NCBI RefSeq assembly: GCF_007096355.1
Contig: NZ_VKDF01000011.1
Location: 25,077 to 89,076, forward strand
Length of the DNA: 64,000 nt
From: Paracoccus sp. M683
Lineage (GTDB): Bacteria; Pseudomonadota; Alphaproteobacteria; Rhodobacterales; Rhodobacteraceae
Direction: 5' to 3'
The notes beneath the pieces are model-generated. The model did no database searches. It saw nothing but the letters and a program-made list of their open reading frames with translations, and had not been told where the DNA came from. Every line of letters starts with the position of its first letter. Position 1 is the stretch's first letter. A program made the translations under genes and the position numbers. This document shows, piece after piece, positions 34,861 through 43,988 of this stretch.

Positions 34861-35361
34861 ATGAGAACCCCGATGAATGACATTTTGTCCCGGTCCTACG
34901 ATCCCGCTGATCTTGCTGCCTGTCTGGCGATTTTCGACAGCAATCTTCCGGTCTTTTTCGCAGCCGAGGAAAGGGACGAGTTCCGCGCGTTTCTGGGCAG
35001 CGCCAATGCCGTCGATCAACGACCCTATCTGGTGCTGGTGCGACGGGGGGTGGTGATCGCCTGTGGCGGGCTGTTCGTGGAAACGGCAAAGCGGCGGGCG
35101 GCGCTGGCCTGGGGGATGGTTGACCGCAGCCTTCACCGGCAGGGCCTGGGCAAGCGGCTGATGCTGGCCCGGCTGGCGCAGGCGCGGACAATCCCGAATA
35201 TCGCTGTGCTGACCCTGCAAATCAGCCAGCACAGCGGCGGCTTTTATCAGCGTTTCGGGTTTGCCGTCACAAGGATTACAGCCGATGGTTTCGGGCCGGG
35301 GCTTGATCGGTGGGATATGGCCTTGCCGTTGAGGCCGTCGCAGCAAGGTCATTGCCGATAG
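34861..35361 (+). CDS. GNAT family acetyltransferase
   Basis: This 166-residue protein has the GNAT fold: the acetyl-CoA loop DRSLHRQGLGKRLMLARLAQ (about residues 90-110) and a C-terminal SQHSGGFYQRFGFAVTRI. The substrate is unknown. Starts at 34861 or 34873 are both possible. It follows the propeller gene by about 50 bases. Confidence 0.82.
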   Translation: MRTPMNDILSRSYDPADLAACLAIFDSNLPVFFAAEERDEFRAFLGSANAVDQRPYLVLVRRGVVIACGGLFVETAKRRAALAWGMVDRSLHRQGLGKRLMLARLAQARTIPNIAVLTLQISQHSGGFYQRFGFAVTRITADGFGPGLDRWDMALPLRPSQQGHCR

Positions 35362-35396
35362 CGGTCCTGCGGCCATTGCCCGCGGCCTGACCATGC

Positions 35397-35430
35397 AAAA
35401 GGGCGGCCGACCTGCCCGGTCGCACCGCCC
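35397..35430 (-). terminator. Terminator after DUF1150/Hsp20 operon
   Basis: On the minus strand an outer stem GGGCGG/CCGCCC and inner stem CGACC/GGTCG are followed by TTTT (35397-35400). It lies just past the DUF1150 stop. Confidence 0.75.
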
Positions 35431-35456
35431 CGCAATTCCTTGGCCCCAAGCGCCGT

Positions 35457-35681
35457 TCAGTGAACGCTGACAGGTTCCAGATCGTTCTGGCGGGCCAGGA
35501 AAAAGGCCAGCTTGCGATCCTTGACCAGCGCCAAACGCTCGCCATCCATGCCATGCACGGCATAAAGACTGTCCAGCCCCTCGGCCTGTTCGCGGACCTC
35601 GTCGGGCAGGCTGTCCATCTCGACACGGCGGATATAGACCGTGTTCTGCGTGTCATCGCCAAATTCGTATTTCGTATTCAT
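35457..35681 (-). CDS. DUF1150 family protein
   Basis: The 74-residue protein starts MNTKYEFGDDTQNTVYIRRVEMDSLPDEV and ends near ALVKDRKLAFFLARQNDLEPVSVH, the DUF1150 pattern. It is cytoplasmic and its function is unknown. In Rhodobacterales it commonly follows an Hsp20 gene, as it does here (14 bases), implying a role in heat or folding stress. Confidence 0.82.
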   Translation of the reverse strand: MNTKYEFGDDTQNTVYIRRVEMDSLPDEVREQAEGLDSLYAVHGMDGERLALVKDRKLAFFLARQNDLEPVSVH

Positions 35682-35695
35682 TGCTCTGATCCCCA

Positions 35696-36106
35696 TTATT
35701 TGCGGCTGATCGGAATGGTTTGCACCACCTGTTGCGGCTGCACCCGTCTAAGGTCGATATTCAGCAGCCCGTTTTCAAGACGTGCCTCGGTCACATCGAC
35801 GCCATCGGCAAGAACGAAGCTGCGCTGAAAGGCGCGGGCGGCGATTCCACGGTGCAGAAACACCCGCTCGCCATCATCCTCGGTCTGACGGCCGCGAATG
35901 ACCAATTGCCGATCCTCGATGGTGATCGTCAGGTCATCATCGCCGAAACCGGCCACCGCCAGCGTGATTCGGAACCCGTCGGGGGCGAAATGTTCGATGT
36001 TATAGGGCGGATAGCCCTCGGCCCCCTTGGCGGCCCGTTCTGCCAGCCGTTCCAACTGGTCGAAGCCCAGCAGATAGGGATGCGTCCCCAGGGAAATCTT
36101 GCTCAT
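35696..36106 (-). CDS. Small heat-shock protein, Hsp20 family
   Basis: This 136-residue alpha-crystallin-domain chaperone shows YPPYNIEHFAPDGFRITLAVAGF and DDDLTITIEDRQLVIRGRQ. It has ERVFLHRGIAARAFQRSFVLAD and the C-terminal IXI-like TIPISRK. It holds unfolding proteins without ATP. The ATG at 36106 is preferred because it matches IbpA starts. A minus-strand promoter is seen 66-95 bases upstream. It is the first gene of an operon with DUF1150. Confidence 0.92.
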   Translation of the reverse strand: MSKISLGTHPYLLGFDQLERLAERAAKGAEGYPPYNIEHFAPDGFRITLAVAGFGDDDLTITIEDRQLVIRGRQTEDDGERVFLHRGIAARAFQRSFVLADGVDVTEARLENGLLNIDLRRVQPQQVVQTIPISRK

Positions 36107-36171
36107 CCTCAGCCCTTTCAAGCGAAGCGACTGTTTGTCGCCGGCCCCGCAATGCAGCCGCCAGCCCAATC

Positions 36172-36200
36172 AATATGTGTGGTCCCCAGCATATGCGCAA
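36172..36200 (-). promoter_or_regulatory. Candidate promoter of Hsp20 operon
   Basis: Minus strand TTGCGC (36195-36200), 17 bases, then CATATT (36172-36177). The CTTG start and CATAT -10 are compatible with an RpoH-type promoter, expected for Hsp20. Confidence 0.4.
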
Positions 36201-36284
36201 GGGCGCGAAGATTCTGTTAACAGGGCAGGATTTGCGCGCTATAACGGTCTGCCCGATTTCGGCAGGCAGCAAGAAACGGTTCCG

Positions 36285-36503
36285 ATGAACAGCCACCACG
36301 AAATGTCGCATGAAGAGATCACCCGCGCCCGGCTGGAGGTGCTGAAACGCGAACATCGCGATCTCGACGAGGCGATCGCGGCCCTGGCGGGACAGAACCT
36401 GTCATCCTCGCTGACCCTGCAACGGCTGAAAAAGCAGAAGCTTGCCCTGAAGGATCGCATCGCGCGGCTGGAAGACGAGTTGACCCCGGACATCATCGCC
36501 TGA
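36285..36503 (+). CDS. DUF465 family protein (YdcH-like)
   Basis: The 72-residue protein is almost wholly one charged coiled coil (REHRDLDEAIAAL to LKKQKLALKDRIARLEDEL), the DUF465 pattern. The ATG follows AAACGGTTCCG, a weak site. It is widely kept in alphaproteobacteria but has no known function. It is divergent from Hsp20 and 54 bases before purE. Confidence 0.8.
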   Translation: MNSHHEMSHEEITRARLEVLKREHRDLDEAIAALAGQNLSSSLTLQRLKKQKLALKDRIARLEDELTPDIIA

Positions 36504-36557
36504 TTGCGAAAGCCGCGGCCGCGCGCTATGGCGAGGCCGTCAGCCAAAGGGAGCAAG

Positions 36558-37043
36558 ATGGAAAAACCCGTTGGAATCATCATGGGCAGCCAGTCCGACT
36601 GGCCCACCATGCGCGAGGCCGCCACCATCCTTGACGAGTTGGGCATCGGCTATGAGGCCCGTATCGTCAGCGCCCATCGCACGCCCGACCGGCTGTGGGA
36701 TTATGGCAAGACGGCGGTGGAACGGGGGCTGAAGGTCATCATTGCGGGCGCCGGCGGGGCGGCGCATCTGCCGGGGATGATGGCGTCCAAGACCCGTGTG
36801 CCGGTGATTGGCGTGCCGGTGCAGACTAAGGCGCTGTCGGGGGTCGATTCGCTGTATTCCATCTTGCAGATGCCCAAGGGCTATCCCGTCGCGACCATGG
36901 CCATCGGTACGGCCGGCGCGGCCAATGCAGGGTTGATGGCGGCCGGTATTCTGGCGATCGCGGATCCGGTGCTTGCCGAGCGGCTGGACGGCTGGCGCGC
37001 GGCCTTGTCGGCCAGCATTCCCCACGAGCCGCGCGATGAGTGA
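36558..37043 (+). CDS. purE: N5-carboxyaminoimidazole ribonucleotide mutase
   Basis: PurE converts N5-CAIR to CAIR. The 161-residue class I protein shows [13 protein letters not shown] at the N-terminus, [31 protein letters not shown] and [22 protein letters not shown], with the catalytic His in SAHRTP. GGGAGCAAG precedes the ATG. It overlaps purK by eight bases. Confidence 0.96.
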   Translation: MEKPVGIIMGSQSDWPTMREAATILDELGIGYEARIVSAHRTPDRLWDYGKTAVERGLKVIIAGAGGAAHLPGMMASKTRVPVIGVPVQTKALSGVDSLYSILQMPKGYPVATMAIGTAGAANAGLMAAGILAIADPVLAERLDGWRAALSASIPHEPRDE

Positions 37044-38073
37044 TGTTCGCATCATCGGCATTCTCGGCGGGGGGCAGCTGGGTCGCATGTTGTCGGCCGC
37101 GGCCAGCCGTCTTGGCCTGCGCTGCCATATCTATGAACCCTGCGCGGCGCCGGCTGCCGACGTCGCCTATCGGCTGACCAATGCCCCCTACGAGGACGAG
37201 GCGGCGCTGCGTGCATTCGCCGAGTCGGTCGATGTCGTCACCTATGAATTCGAGAACGTGCCGACCTCGGCGCTGGATTTGATCGAGAGCATCGTCCCGA
37301 TCCGCCCGAACCGGCGTGCGTTGGCCGTGTCGCAGGACCGGCTGACCGAAAAGACCTTTCTGAACGAGATCGGGCTGACGACCGCGCCCTTTGCCGATGT
37401 CCCCGATCAAGCCGCGCTGGCCGGGGCGCTGGCCGGTATCGGCGCGCCCTCGATCCTGAAAACGCGGCGGCTTGGCTATGACGGCAAGGGGCAGGTGCGG
37501 ATCGCGGATGCGGCCGTTGCGGAATGGACCGGCGCGCCCTCGGTGCTGGAGGGTTTTGTCGATTTCACCGCCGAGATCAGCGTGATCGTGGCGCGCGGGA
37601 TGGATGGGCAGGTCGCGGCTTTTGATCCGGGGCTGAATGTGCATCAGGGTGGCATTCTGCGCAGCACGACCGTGCCTTGTGGGCTGCCTGGGCGGGTGAC
37701 CACCGATGCGGTGCTGATCGCCGCGCGGATTGCGGCGGCGCTGGATTATGTCGGCGTGATGGGGGTCGAGTTGTTCGTCACGCCCCAGGGGCTGGTTGTC
37801 AACGAGATTGCGCCTCGGGTGCATAATTCGGGCCACTGGACCCAGGCCGGCTGTGCGGTGGACCAGTTCGAGCAGCATATCCGCGCCGTGGCGGGCCTGC
37901 CCCTGGGCGATGGCAAGCGCTATGCCGATGTGGTGATGGAAAATCTGATCGGCGATGATCTGGCCCGTTTGCCCGATCTGCTGCGCGCGCCGGATGTGCA
38001 GGTTCATCTTTACGGCAAGGGCGAGGCAAGGGCTGGCCGCAAGATGGGCCATGTGAACCGGATCACGCGGTGA
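37036..38073 (+). CDS. purK: 5-(carboxyamino)imidazole ribonucleotide synthase
   Basis: PurK uses ATP and bicarbonate to carboxylate AIR. The 345-residue ATP-grasp protein begins [19 protein letters not shown] and has [23 protein letters not shown] and [17 protein letters not shown]. Its start ATG at 37036 lies within the end of purE (ATGAGTGA), giving translational coupling; it overlaps the NUDIX gene by four bases at the end. Confidence 0.95.
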   Translation: MSDVRIIGILGGGQLGRMLSAAASRLGLRCHIYEPCAAPAADVAYRLTNAPYEDEAALRAFAESVDVVTYEFENVPTSALDLIESIVPIRPNRRALAVSQDRLTEKTFLNEIGLTTAPFADVPDQAALAGALAGIGAPSILKTRRLGYDGKGQVRIADAAVAEWTGAPSVLEGFVDFTAEISVIVARGMDGQVAAFDPGLNVHQGGILRSTTVPCGLPGRVTTDAVLIAARIAAALDYVGVMGVELFVTPQGLVVNEIAPRVHNSGHWTQAGCAVDQFEQHIRAVAGLPLGDGKRYADVVMENLIGDDLARLPDLLRAPDVQVHLYGKGEARAGRKMGHVNRITR

Positions 38074-38516
38074 GGCTGGCACGGCCGCGTCTGGCCGTTC
38101 GCGCGGCGATCTTGCAGGATGATCGGCTGCTGATCGTGAATGCCTATCCGGGACGCCAAAGCGATCTTTGGGCGCTGCCCGGCGGCGGCGTCGAGCCGGG
38201 GCAGTCGCTGCCGCAGAACCTGATGCGCGAGGTCGCCGAGGAAACCGGGCTTGTCATCCGCGTCGGCGCGCCCTTCCTGGTCAACGAATTCCACGATCCC
38301 GACAGCGGTTTTCATCAGGTCGATCTGTTTTTCCGCGCCGGGCTGGCGACGGATGGCGCGATCCGCCTTGCCGATCCCGAAGGGGTGGTGAACCGCTTTC
38401 GTTGGGTCACGCGCGATGAATTGTCGGGCTTGCGGCACAAGCCGGACAGCCTGGCCCAGGCCGTCTGGGGCGATGCCGCCGCCATCTATGACCCGCTGGA
38501 ACGCATCGTCGGCTAG
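38070..38516 (+). CDS. NUDIX hydrolase
   Basis: This 148-residue pyrophosphohydrolase has a full Nudix box, from GGGVEPGQSL through REVAEETGL, around residues 37-60 (pattern GX5EX7REUXEEXGU satisfied). It starts with GTG at 38070, overlapping the purK stop by four bases (GTGA), so it is the last gene of purE-purK-nudix. Its substrate could be a nucleotide or a sugar nucleotide. ADP-ribose is one option. Confidence 0.88.
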   Translation: MRLARPRLAVRAAILQDDRLLIVNAYPGRQSDLWALPGGGVEPGQSLPQNLMREVAEETGLVIRVGAPFLVNEFHDPDSGFHQVDLFFRAGLATDGAIRLADPEGVVNRFRWVTRDELSGLRHKPDSLAQAVWGDAAAIYDPLERIVG

Positions 38517-38566
38517 GGGGCTTCGCCCCCTCGTCGCTGAACGCTCCTCACCCCCCAGGATATTTG
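38515..38566 (+). repeat. Intergenic hairpin plus GGATATTTG element, copy 3
   Basis: AGGGGGC (38515-38521) and GCCCCCT (38525-38531) form a stem with loop TTC; after about 20 bases come ACCCCCC and GGATATTTG (38558-38566). The stem begins at the NUDIX stop codon, so it may act as terminator. Confidence 0.7.
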
Positions 38567-38581
38567 GACACGGCTGATGGG

Positions 38582-39754
38582 TTATTCTGGCAGGGTCTCG
38601 GCCAGATAGCGCATCATGTTGCCGCCCATGACCTTGGCGATCTGATCCTCGGTCAGGTCGCGGTCCAGCAGGGCCTGGGTCAGGGCGGCGAGCCCGGCCG
38701 TGTCAAAGGGCGCGTCGACCGAGCCATCGTAATCCGAGCCGAGCGCGACGTGATCCTCGCCCAGCAGGGCAATGGCGGCCGAGATGCTGCCGGCGATATC
38801 GGCGGGGCTGCGGCCGCAGACGACATCCTGCCAGTAGCCGATGCCGACCAGCCCGCCCTTGGCGGCGATGGCGCGCATCAGGTCATCGGGAAGATTGCGC
38901 GGGGTTTGGCAATGGCCATTGATGCCGGTATGCGAGACAATGGGGCGCGTTCCCTCGATCGCCAGCACGTCGCGGATCAATTGCGGACTGGCATGTGCCA
39001 GGTCGATGATCATGCCCGTCTGCATCATCCGCCCGACAACCTGACGGCCGAAATCGGTGATGCCCAGATCGCCCTGACCATGCAGGCTGCCGCCCAGTTC
39101 ATTGTCGAAGAAATGCGTGAGCCCCATCAGCCGGAACCCGGCGTCGAAAAGCTGGTCGAGATTGGTGATGTCACCTTCCAGCGGATGTCCGCCCTCGCTG
39201 CCCAGGATCGCGCCAAGGACCGGCTGGCCCGAGATGCGCGCTTCGAGCACGGCTTGCAGGTCGGCGCGGGTCAGGATCAGCGTCAGCCGGTCGGGTGCGG
39301 CCTCGGCCATGTCGCGCAGGGCCTCGGCCTGAACCAGCGCGCGTTCCTTCAGGCTGAACCAGGACCGGACCGGCCGCAGCTGGCCAATGAACAGCGGGGT
39401 GATGTTGTCGGGCGCTTCGGCGCTGTTTTCGCTGTAATTCTGGCCGCGCGGGCTTTTCGTGACGGTGGTGAAGACCTGCACCGCGACATTGCCCTCGGCC
39501 AGTCGCGGGATATCGGTATGGCCGCGATTGCCGCGTTCCAGCAGGTTACGTTCCCACAGCAGCGGATCGGCATGCCAGTCCCCGATGACCAGGCGGTCAT
39601 GCAGCACCTGCGCCTCGGCCGAGACCGGCCAGCCCCCGGCCGGAGTGGTCAGCGGGTTCAGCTGCCGTTCGACATAGGCCGGCCCCCAGATCAGCACCGC
39701 CATCACGGCAATCGCCGCCAACCCGATCACCCCCATCAGCAGTTTTCGCAGCAC
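38582..39754 (-). CDS. Membrane dipeptidase (peptidase M19 family)
   Basis: This 390-residue zinc dipeptidase is anchored by an N-terminal membrane segment (residues 4-25) and faces the periplasm. The metal ligands are visible: His61/Asp63 in IGDWHADPLL, Glu in LGSEGGHPLEG, His in SHTGINGHCQTPRNL, and Asp in LGSDYDGSVD. It starts with GTG at 39754 after GGGGGATGTC. Renal-dipeptidase relatives cleave L,D- or D-dipeptides and some lactams. It stands alone. Confidence 0.9.
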   Translation of the reverse strand: MLRKLLMGVIGLAAIAVMAVLIWGPAYVERQLNPLTTPAGGWPVSAEAQVLHDRLVIGDWHADPLLWERNLLERGNRGHTDIPRLAEGNVAVQVFTTVTKSPRGQNYSENSAEAPDNITPLFIGQLRPVRSWFSLKERALVQAEALRDMAEAAPDRLTLILTRADLQAVLEARISGQPVLGAILGSEGGHPLEGDITNLDQLFDAGFRLMGLTHFFDNELGGSLHGQGDLGITDFGRQVVGRMMQTGMIIDLAHASPQLIRDVLAIEGTRPIVSHTGINGHCQTPRNLPDDLMRAIAAKGGLVGIGYWQDVVCGRSPADIAGSISAAIALLGEDHVALGSDYDGSVDAPFDTAGLAALTQALLDRDLTEDQIAKVMGGNMMRYLAETLPE

Positions 39755-40093
39755 GACATCCCCCAGGCTTTATCGTCACACATATACGCTGACGCGCATG
39801 ACAGCACTGTGGCATGGCGCAGGGCGGTTGTGGACCTGCCGCGTGCAAGTATTTTGGGATGATGACAGGTGGTTGAAGCCGCATTGCGCGGGGGCGCCCA
39901 GCCCTGGCCGGTGTTGATTGCATCCCTGGCCGCAAGCGTTCATGGCCGCCGCTGTCCGGCAGGCAGGGCACAATGGTGACAGGCTGCAAAACCGTTCGTG
40001 TGAATGCGCCTAACTGGTTGCATCCTGACCCGATCTGTATCAATTGAACGAACAGTTCGTTTACACATCCGTTTAAGATCTTGTGGTGAGTTT
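39755..40093. other. Intergenic stretch between dipeptidase and the 621-residue gene
   Basis: No gene is seen. The right half (from about 40010) is AT-richer and holds a dyad described separately. The left half is GC-rich and holds the GTG leader of the dipeptidase. No terminator or tRNA is seen. Confidence 0.4.
40047..40061. promoter_or_regulatory. Repressor-type operator upstream of candidate effector operon
   Basis: AACGAAC-A-GTTCGTT is a perfect dyad with seven-base arms, of the kind bound by TetR-family repressors. It lies 33 bases before the start codon at 40094. No TetR gene is adjacent. Confidence 0.45.
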
Positions 40094-41959
40094 ATGGGAA
40101 ATTATGCGCCGACGGCCGAAGACTTGGCGTTTCTGGTCGAACAGCATCCCGAAAGGTTCAGCAACGGGTTGCAGACCTCTCGCGAGTTGCAGAACACGTT
40201 GCGCAACCATGCCGGTAGTGACGGCGTCAGCCAATCCCTGCGTGAAGCGACGGTGCAGCGGGAATATCAGGATTATCTGAAGAACGGCAATGCGCCGCTG
40301 ACGCGATCGCCGATTCCGCCTGCTGCCGATGCCGATGGTGACGGCGCGATGGATGCCGAGTTTGCCGCCTATTGCCCTGCCTGCCAGACCGGCGAGCCCT
40401 GTTGTCTGACCGGCGGCGCGATCATTGATGCCGATGAACCGTCGCGCAAGATCGAATGGCCGGTGGCCGCTGGCGCCGAGGCGAAGTCGCGGTTGTATGT
40501 CATCGCCAAGGACGTTGTCGGCACCCAGTTGCAGGCAAAGGTCAAGCTGAAGGGCGAGGGCAAGGATTGTCAGGTCGGCAAGGCCAAAACGCCGGGATTC
40601 GCCTATATGCAGCGCGATTCCGCACAGGTCGATGTCGCCCGCGCCGAAACCGAGATCGGCGTTGTCGTCCCGCAGTCGATGAGCACGCTGGTGGCCGCCG
40701 CCGATCTGGCCCCCGAGATCATTCCGCAGAACTTCCTGATTGCGCTGGCGATCATCGACATGGCCTTTGCCTCGTCCTCGGACTGGAACGGTGATGGGTT
40801 TCTGGGTGTGATCCCAAGAATGTGTGTCCGCACGCCCGAGATGAGCAAGCAGTTGAATGTCACCGCCTGGCCGCAATTCGAGTTGAACGGCGAGGGCGAG
40901 TTCAACCTGGAAGCGGGCCTGCATACCAGCGGCGGCTCGTTCACGACCGACTTCAAAAGCAAGCTGACCGGCAAATATGGCTCGTTTACGCTGACGCAAT
41001 CGAATGAACGAAAATCCGGGAACAAGAACCACGAAAAGGCGCGGGGCCGGCGTCAGGCACCGGGTCTGGTCGGTACGATTTCCTCGATTTTGGGGAATTT
41101 CTCCAGCTACCTGTCGATGAGCTCGGCCGACCCGGCCGCACGGCGCAGCCTGACCTCGCATGCGTCGGGCGTCTTGTTGCAGCTGGTGATCAAGCTGAAT
41201 GTCGATGCATTGAAGCTTGAAGAGAAGGAAGCCACGCCTGACCTGCTGATGCGGCTCGCAGGCTTCGATATTTCGGCCACGCTGACGGTGTCGGGGACAA
41301 TCGACTTCATCGACGTTGCTGCGCAGGCCCTGTTGTCGCCCGCCGGTGCACGTCTTGTGCAAAAGGTGCGTGCCGAGGCGGCTGACACGTCGAATGCCGT
41401 GAATGCCGATTTGCAGGCCGCTGTGACGCTGAGCACCGAGGGGCAGTTGAAATTCGCCTGCAAGACGCCGTTCACCTGGGTTTACGTTGCCAATGGCCAA
41501 AGCCACTATGAGAATGATGGCGGCGAACAAGAATTTACCGGTCACGTCAAGATCCGGGGCCAGGCACAGATATCGCTGCATGTCGAGGCCGAGGTCTGGT
41601 TAGTCTCGGCCGAGGCCGGCGCGGCCGGGTCACTGCATACCGGCTGGAACTGGGAATGGAAGATTGGCGATTCCAAGCGGTTGACCCGCTATTACTTCGA
41701 GGGGCTGATTGCCAGTGCGCGCGGTTATGCCAGCATGAATGTCACGACCTCGACCAGCCGCAAGCCACCAAAGCGGGAACGTGGGAATGCCGAGATCACC
41801 AGCAAGACCGAGCTTGAGCAAACCGTTGGCAAGGCCGAGATCGGCAGCGATAAATGGAAGGATCCCCGTGAAAGCAGCGCCGATGGCGCGCGCTATGTGA
41901 TCCTGGAGCCGACGGTTGCCACGATCACCGATAGCGCACCGCCCTGGGAAAAATACTGA
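40094..41959 (+). CDS. Uncharacterised 621-residue protein, candidate type VI effector
   Basis: The 621-residue protein has no signal peptide. Residues 1-75 are helical and charged. A Cys cluster CPACQTGEPCC lies near residues 97-107. The middle and C-terminal parts are rich in alternating polar and hydrophobic residues, as in beta-barrels (e.g. FELNGEGEFNLEAGLHTSGG). No known catalytic motif is recognised. It is tightly coupled to a secreted protein (TGATG overlap) and faces vgrG and DUF4123 genes in convergent orientation. These facts suggest an effector with periplasmic immunity, but this is inference. GGTGAG precedes the ATG. Confidence 0.6.
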   Translation: MGNYAPTAEDLAFLVEQHPERFSNGLQTSRELQNTLRNHAGSDGVSQSLREATVQREYQDYLKNGNAPLTRSPIPPAADADGDGAMDAEFAAYCPACQTGEPCCLTGGAIIDADEPSRKIEWPVAAGAEAKSRLYVIAKDVVGTQLQAKVKLKGEGKDCQVGKAKTPGFAYMQRDSAQVDVARAETEIGVVVPQSMSTLVAAADLAPEIIPQNFLIALAIIDMAFASSSDWNGDGFLGVIPRMCVRTPEMSKQLNVTAWPQFELNGEGEFNLEAGLHTSGGSFTTDFKSKLTGKYGSFTLTQSNERKSGNKNHEKARGRRQAPGLVGTISSILGNFSSYLSMSSADPAARRSLTSHASGVLLQLVIKLNVDALKLEEKEATPDLLMRLAGFDISATLTVSGTIDFIDVAAQALLSPAGARLVQKVRAEAADTSNAVNADLQAAVTLSTEGQLKFACKTPFTWVYVANGQSHYENDGGEQEFTGHVKIRGQAQISLHVEAEVWLVSAEAGAAGSLHTGWNWEWKIGDSKRLTRYYFEGLIASARGYASMNVTTSTSRKPPKRERGNAEITSKTELEQTVGKAEIGSDKWKDPRESSADGARYVILEPTVATITDSAPPWEKY

Positions 41960-42954
41960 TGTTCAAGTCAAAGGCGTCGGCCCTTGCCGTCGCCATTTCA
42001 CTATTCGGAGGCAGCGCGATGGCCGAACCCGGTCAGGCATTCAACTATTATCTGTATATCGCGGGCGAAGGCGCCTTTTATGACATTCGCATCAACGATG
42101 TCTCGATCCATCGGGATTTCGACGGTGGACAGGCCAATATGACGCTGCCGGTGAATACCTATCTGACATCGGCCGAGAACACGGTCAGCTTCCGTTTTGT
42201 TTCCGTCATGGGCGATCCCTATGAATATAACGTCGCCAATCCCGACTTTTTCGTCGATGCCCAGATGCAGCGGCTGGATCTGGTTTCGCGCGAGCGGGCC
42301 AATCTGACGGTTCTGGGTCTTCAGCTGGACGAAACCAACCGGATCGTCTTTCCCGAGATCAACACTTTTGGTCTGCCGGCGCAGACCGGCGATGCCCGGC
42401 TTGGGCTGATCGGAAAGGCGCGGATCAATGACCAGTTGGTATTGGACAGCGGGTGGGGCGACAGCTGGCCCGCGCGCGAGGTGCAGCGCAGCTTTACCGT
42501 GACCGGCGACTTTCCCGATCCGGTCTGGCTGAAGGGGCAGGTGCTGGAGAATACGCCGCAGATGCGCGCGGATCTGCTGGCGGCCTATGCCGATCTGCAC
42601 CGGGTGATCGCCGGCGGCGACGAGGCGGCAATCACCGAGGCCTATCGCGAGGTCTGGCAGCACACCGCCGTCACCGCGAATTTCGGGACGCTTGAGGGTT
42701 TTCTTGAAAAAGCCTCGCCGATGAAACAACTGGCTCCGGTCAATGCGGCTGGCGAAACCTTGCAACCGCTGGATCTGGTTCTGGGCGAGAAGGATTTTCA
42801 GATTCAGATGATGGGCGGGGGCCGGTTGGTCCGCATCATTCCCGATCCGATCATTTGGTCTGCCGTTCCGGGATCCGATCACGTGACCAGCACCAATGTC
42901 GCCTTCTATCGCGATGCCGATGGTCGCTTCCGCATCGGTGCGGTGCTGTTCTGA
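41959..42954 (+). CDS. Uncharacterised secreted protein, candidate immunity protein
   Basis: The 331-residue protein has a clear signal peptide (residues 1-22, ending GSAMA). The mature protein starts with a beta-rich domain (about 23-170), a helical middle (about 190-240), and a C-terminal domain ending RFRIGAVLF. No family is recognised. Its ATG overlaps the stop of the upstream gene by one base (TGATG), so the pair is made together. A periplasmic location fits an immunity protein against a cell-envelope effector. An alternative is a plain periplasmic partner of the upstream protein. Confidence 0.65.
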   Translation: MFKSKASALAVAISLFGGSAMAEPGQAFNYYLYIAGEGAFYDIRINDVSIHRDFDGGQANMTLPVNTYLTSAENTVSFRFVSVMGDPYEYNVANPDFFVDAQMQRLDLVSRERANLTVLGLQLDETNRIVFPEINTFGLPAQTGDARLGLIGKARINDQLVLDSGWGDSWPAREVQRSFTVTGDFPDPVWLKGQVLENTPQMRADLLAAYADLHRVIAGGDEAAITEAYREVWQHTAVTANFGTLEGFLEKASPMKQLAPVNAAGETLQPLDLVLGEKDFQIQMMGGGRLVRIIPDPIIWSAVPGSDHVTSTNVAFYRDADGRFRIGAVLF

Positions 42955-42963
42955 TGACCTGCT

Positions 42964-42990
42964 GCGGCGCCCGCCGATGACGGGTGCCGC
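42964..42990. terminator. Hairpin between convergent genes
   Basis: GCGGCGCCCG (42964-42973) pairs with CGGGTGCCGC (42981-42990) with one G-U pair. It lies between the convergent stops of the secreted protein and DUF4123 genes. No T-run is present. Confidence 0.45.
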
Positions 42991-42993
42991 CTT

Positions 42994-43974
42994 CTAGAAG
43001 CCGCGTGCCTGCCGCAGGACCCGGCCCCGGCTCATCCAGGCGGCAAGCGCCTGGCGGCGTTGCCAATCCTCTTGTCCCCTGCTGGTCAGGATCTTTTCGG
43101 CCTCGGGGTAGTGGCGCGGGAAATCGTCGCCGAATTCGATCATGCAGGCCGCCAGGGTCGAGATCTGCTTGGTCGAGGCCAGGCCAAAGCGCGCGGCCCT
43201 GGACGGTGCCTGGCGCACCGTCGCCAGCAGCCGTCCATCCTCGACATCGCGATAGCGGGCTGCCAGTTCGCGCGCCAGATAAATCAGGCTGCGATCGGCC
43301 TGCCGTTGGCCGAACAGCGCGGCCTCGGCGTGGTCGATGGCGAAGGTGGATCCCCCGGCCGGTCCCTGCATGTCGGGCATGGCATGTTCCGCCGGCGGTC
43401 GATGGGTCAGATAACGCAGGGGTTTCCCGGCAGCAGGATGCAGCAAGGCACTTGCCGGGGCCGCGTCGATGCGATGGCTGAGGTCAAGGCTGGGGCCATC
43501 GGGCAGGATCCAGCGGCTGACCGGCCGGGACAGCTGTGCCAGTTTTTCGGCCGGCAGGATGGCGAACAGGTCCAGCAGCACCCGCGGGTCATAAAAGCGG
43601 AAATAGACCGGCGCATCGGGGTCGGCCGGGGTTCTGATCATGGTGAACCGGCGCAGATGCTGCCGCAGGGCCAGCATCTCGGCATCGCTGTTCAGCAGCA
43701 GGCCCCAGGGGCTGTCGGCGGGCTGGGTGGCCAGGTCGCGCGACAGCTGACTGCCCGGATCCAGGCGGACCAGCCAGGGCGCCATCGCGCGCTTGTCCGG
43801 ATCGGTCGAGGCCGAAAGGCAGCAATTCTGCAACCCGCTGACCGGCAGAACCTGCGCGGCATTCCGAAAGACAACGCCGTCGATCAGCGCCCAGAGGGGG
43901 CTGCGGGATGTCGTCTCGATCGCGGTCCAGGATGAAAGCTCGGACCAGCCGTTAGGCAGAGGAAGCGGCTGCAT
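42994..43974 (-). CDS. DUF4123 domain protein (type VI effector adaptor)
   Basis: The 326-residue protein has a DUF4123 domain over about residues 25-170, with WLVRLDPGSQLSR, the conserved VYFRFYDPRVLLDLF and a Trp/Leu-rich core. DUF4123 (Tap/Tec) proteins load effectors onto VgrG and are not themselves secreted. The C-terminal half is charged and helical, which may be the cargo-binding part. It lies 14 bases after vgrG on the same strand. No effector follows it on this strand, so the convergent gene at 40094 is the nearest candidate cargo. Confidence 0.85.
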   Translation of the reverse strand: MQPLPLPNGWSELSSWTAIETTSRSPLWALIDGVVFRNAAQVLPVSGLQNCCLSASTDPDKRAMAPWLVRLDPGSQLSRDLATQPADSPWGLLLNSDAEMLALRQHLRRFTMIRTPADPDAPVYFRFYDPRVLLDLFAILPAEKLAQLSRPVSRWILPDGPSLDLSHRIDAAPASALLHPAAGKPLRYLTHRPPAEHAMPDMQGPAGGSTFAIDHAEAALFGQRQADRSLIYLARELAARYRDVEDGRLLATVRQAPSRAARFGLASTKQISTLAACMIEFGDDFPRHYPEAEKILTSRGQEDWQRRQALAAWMSRGRVLRQARGF

Positions 43975-43988
43975 GTCAGGTATCGTGA

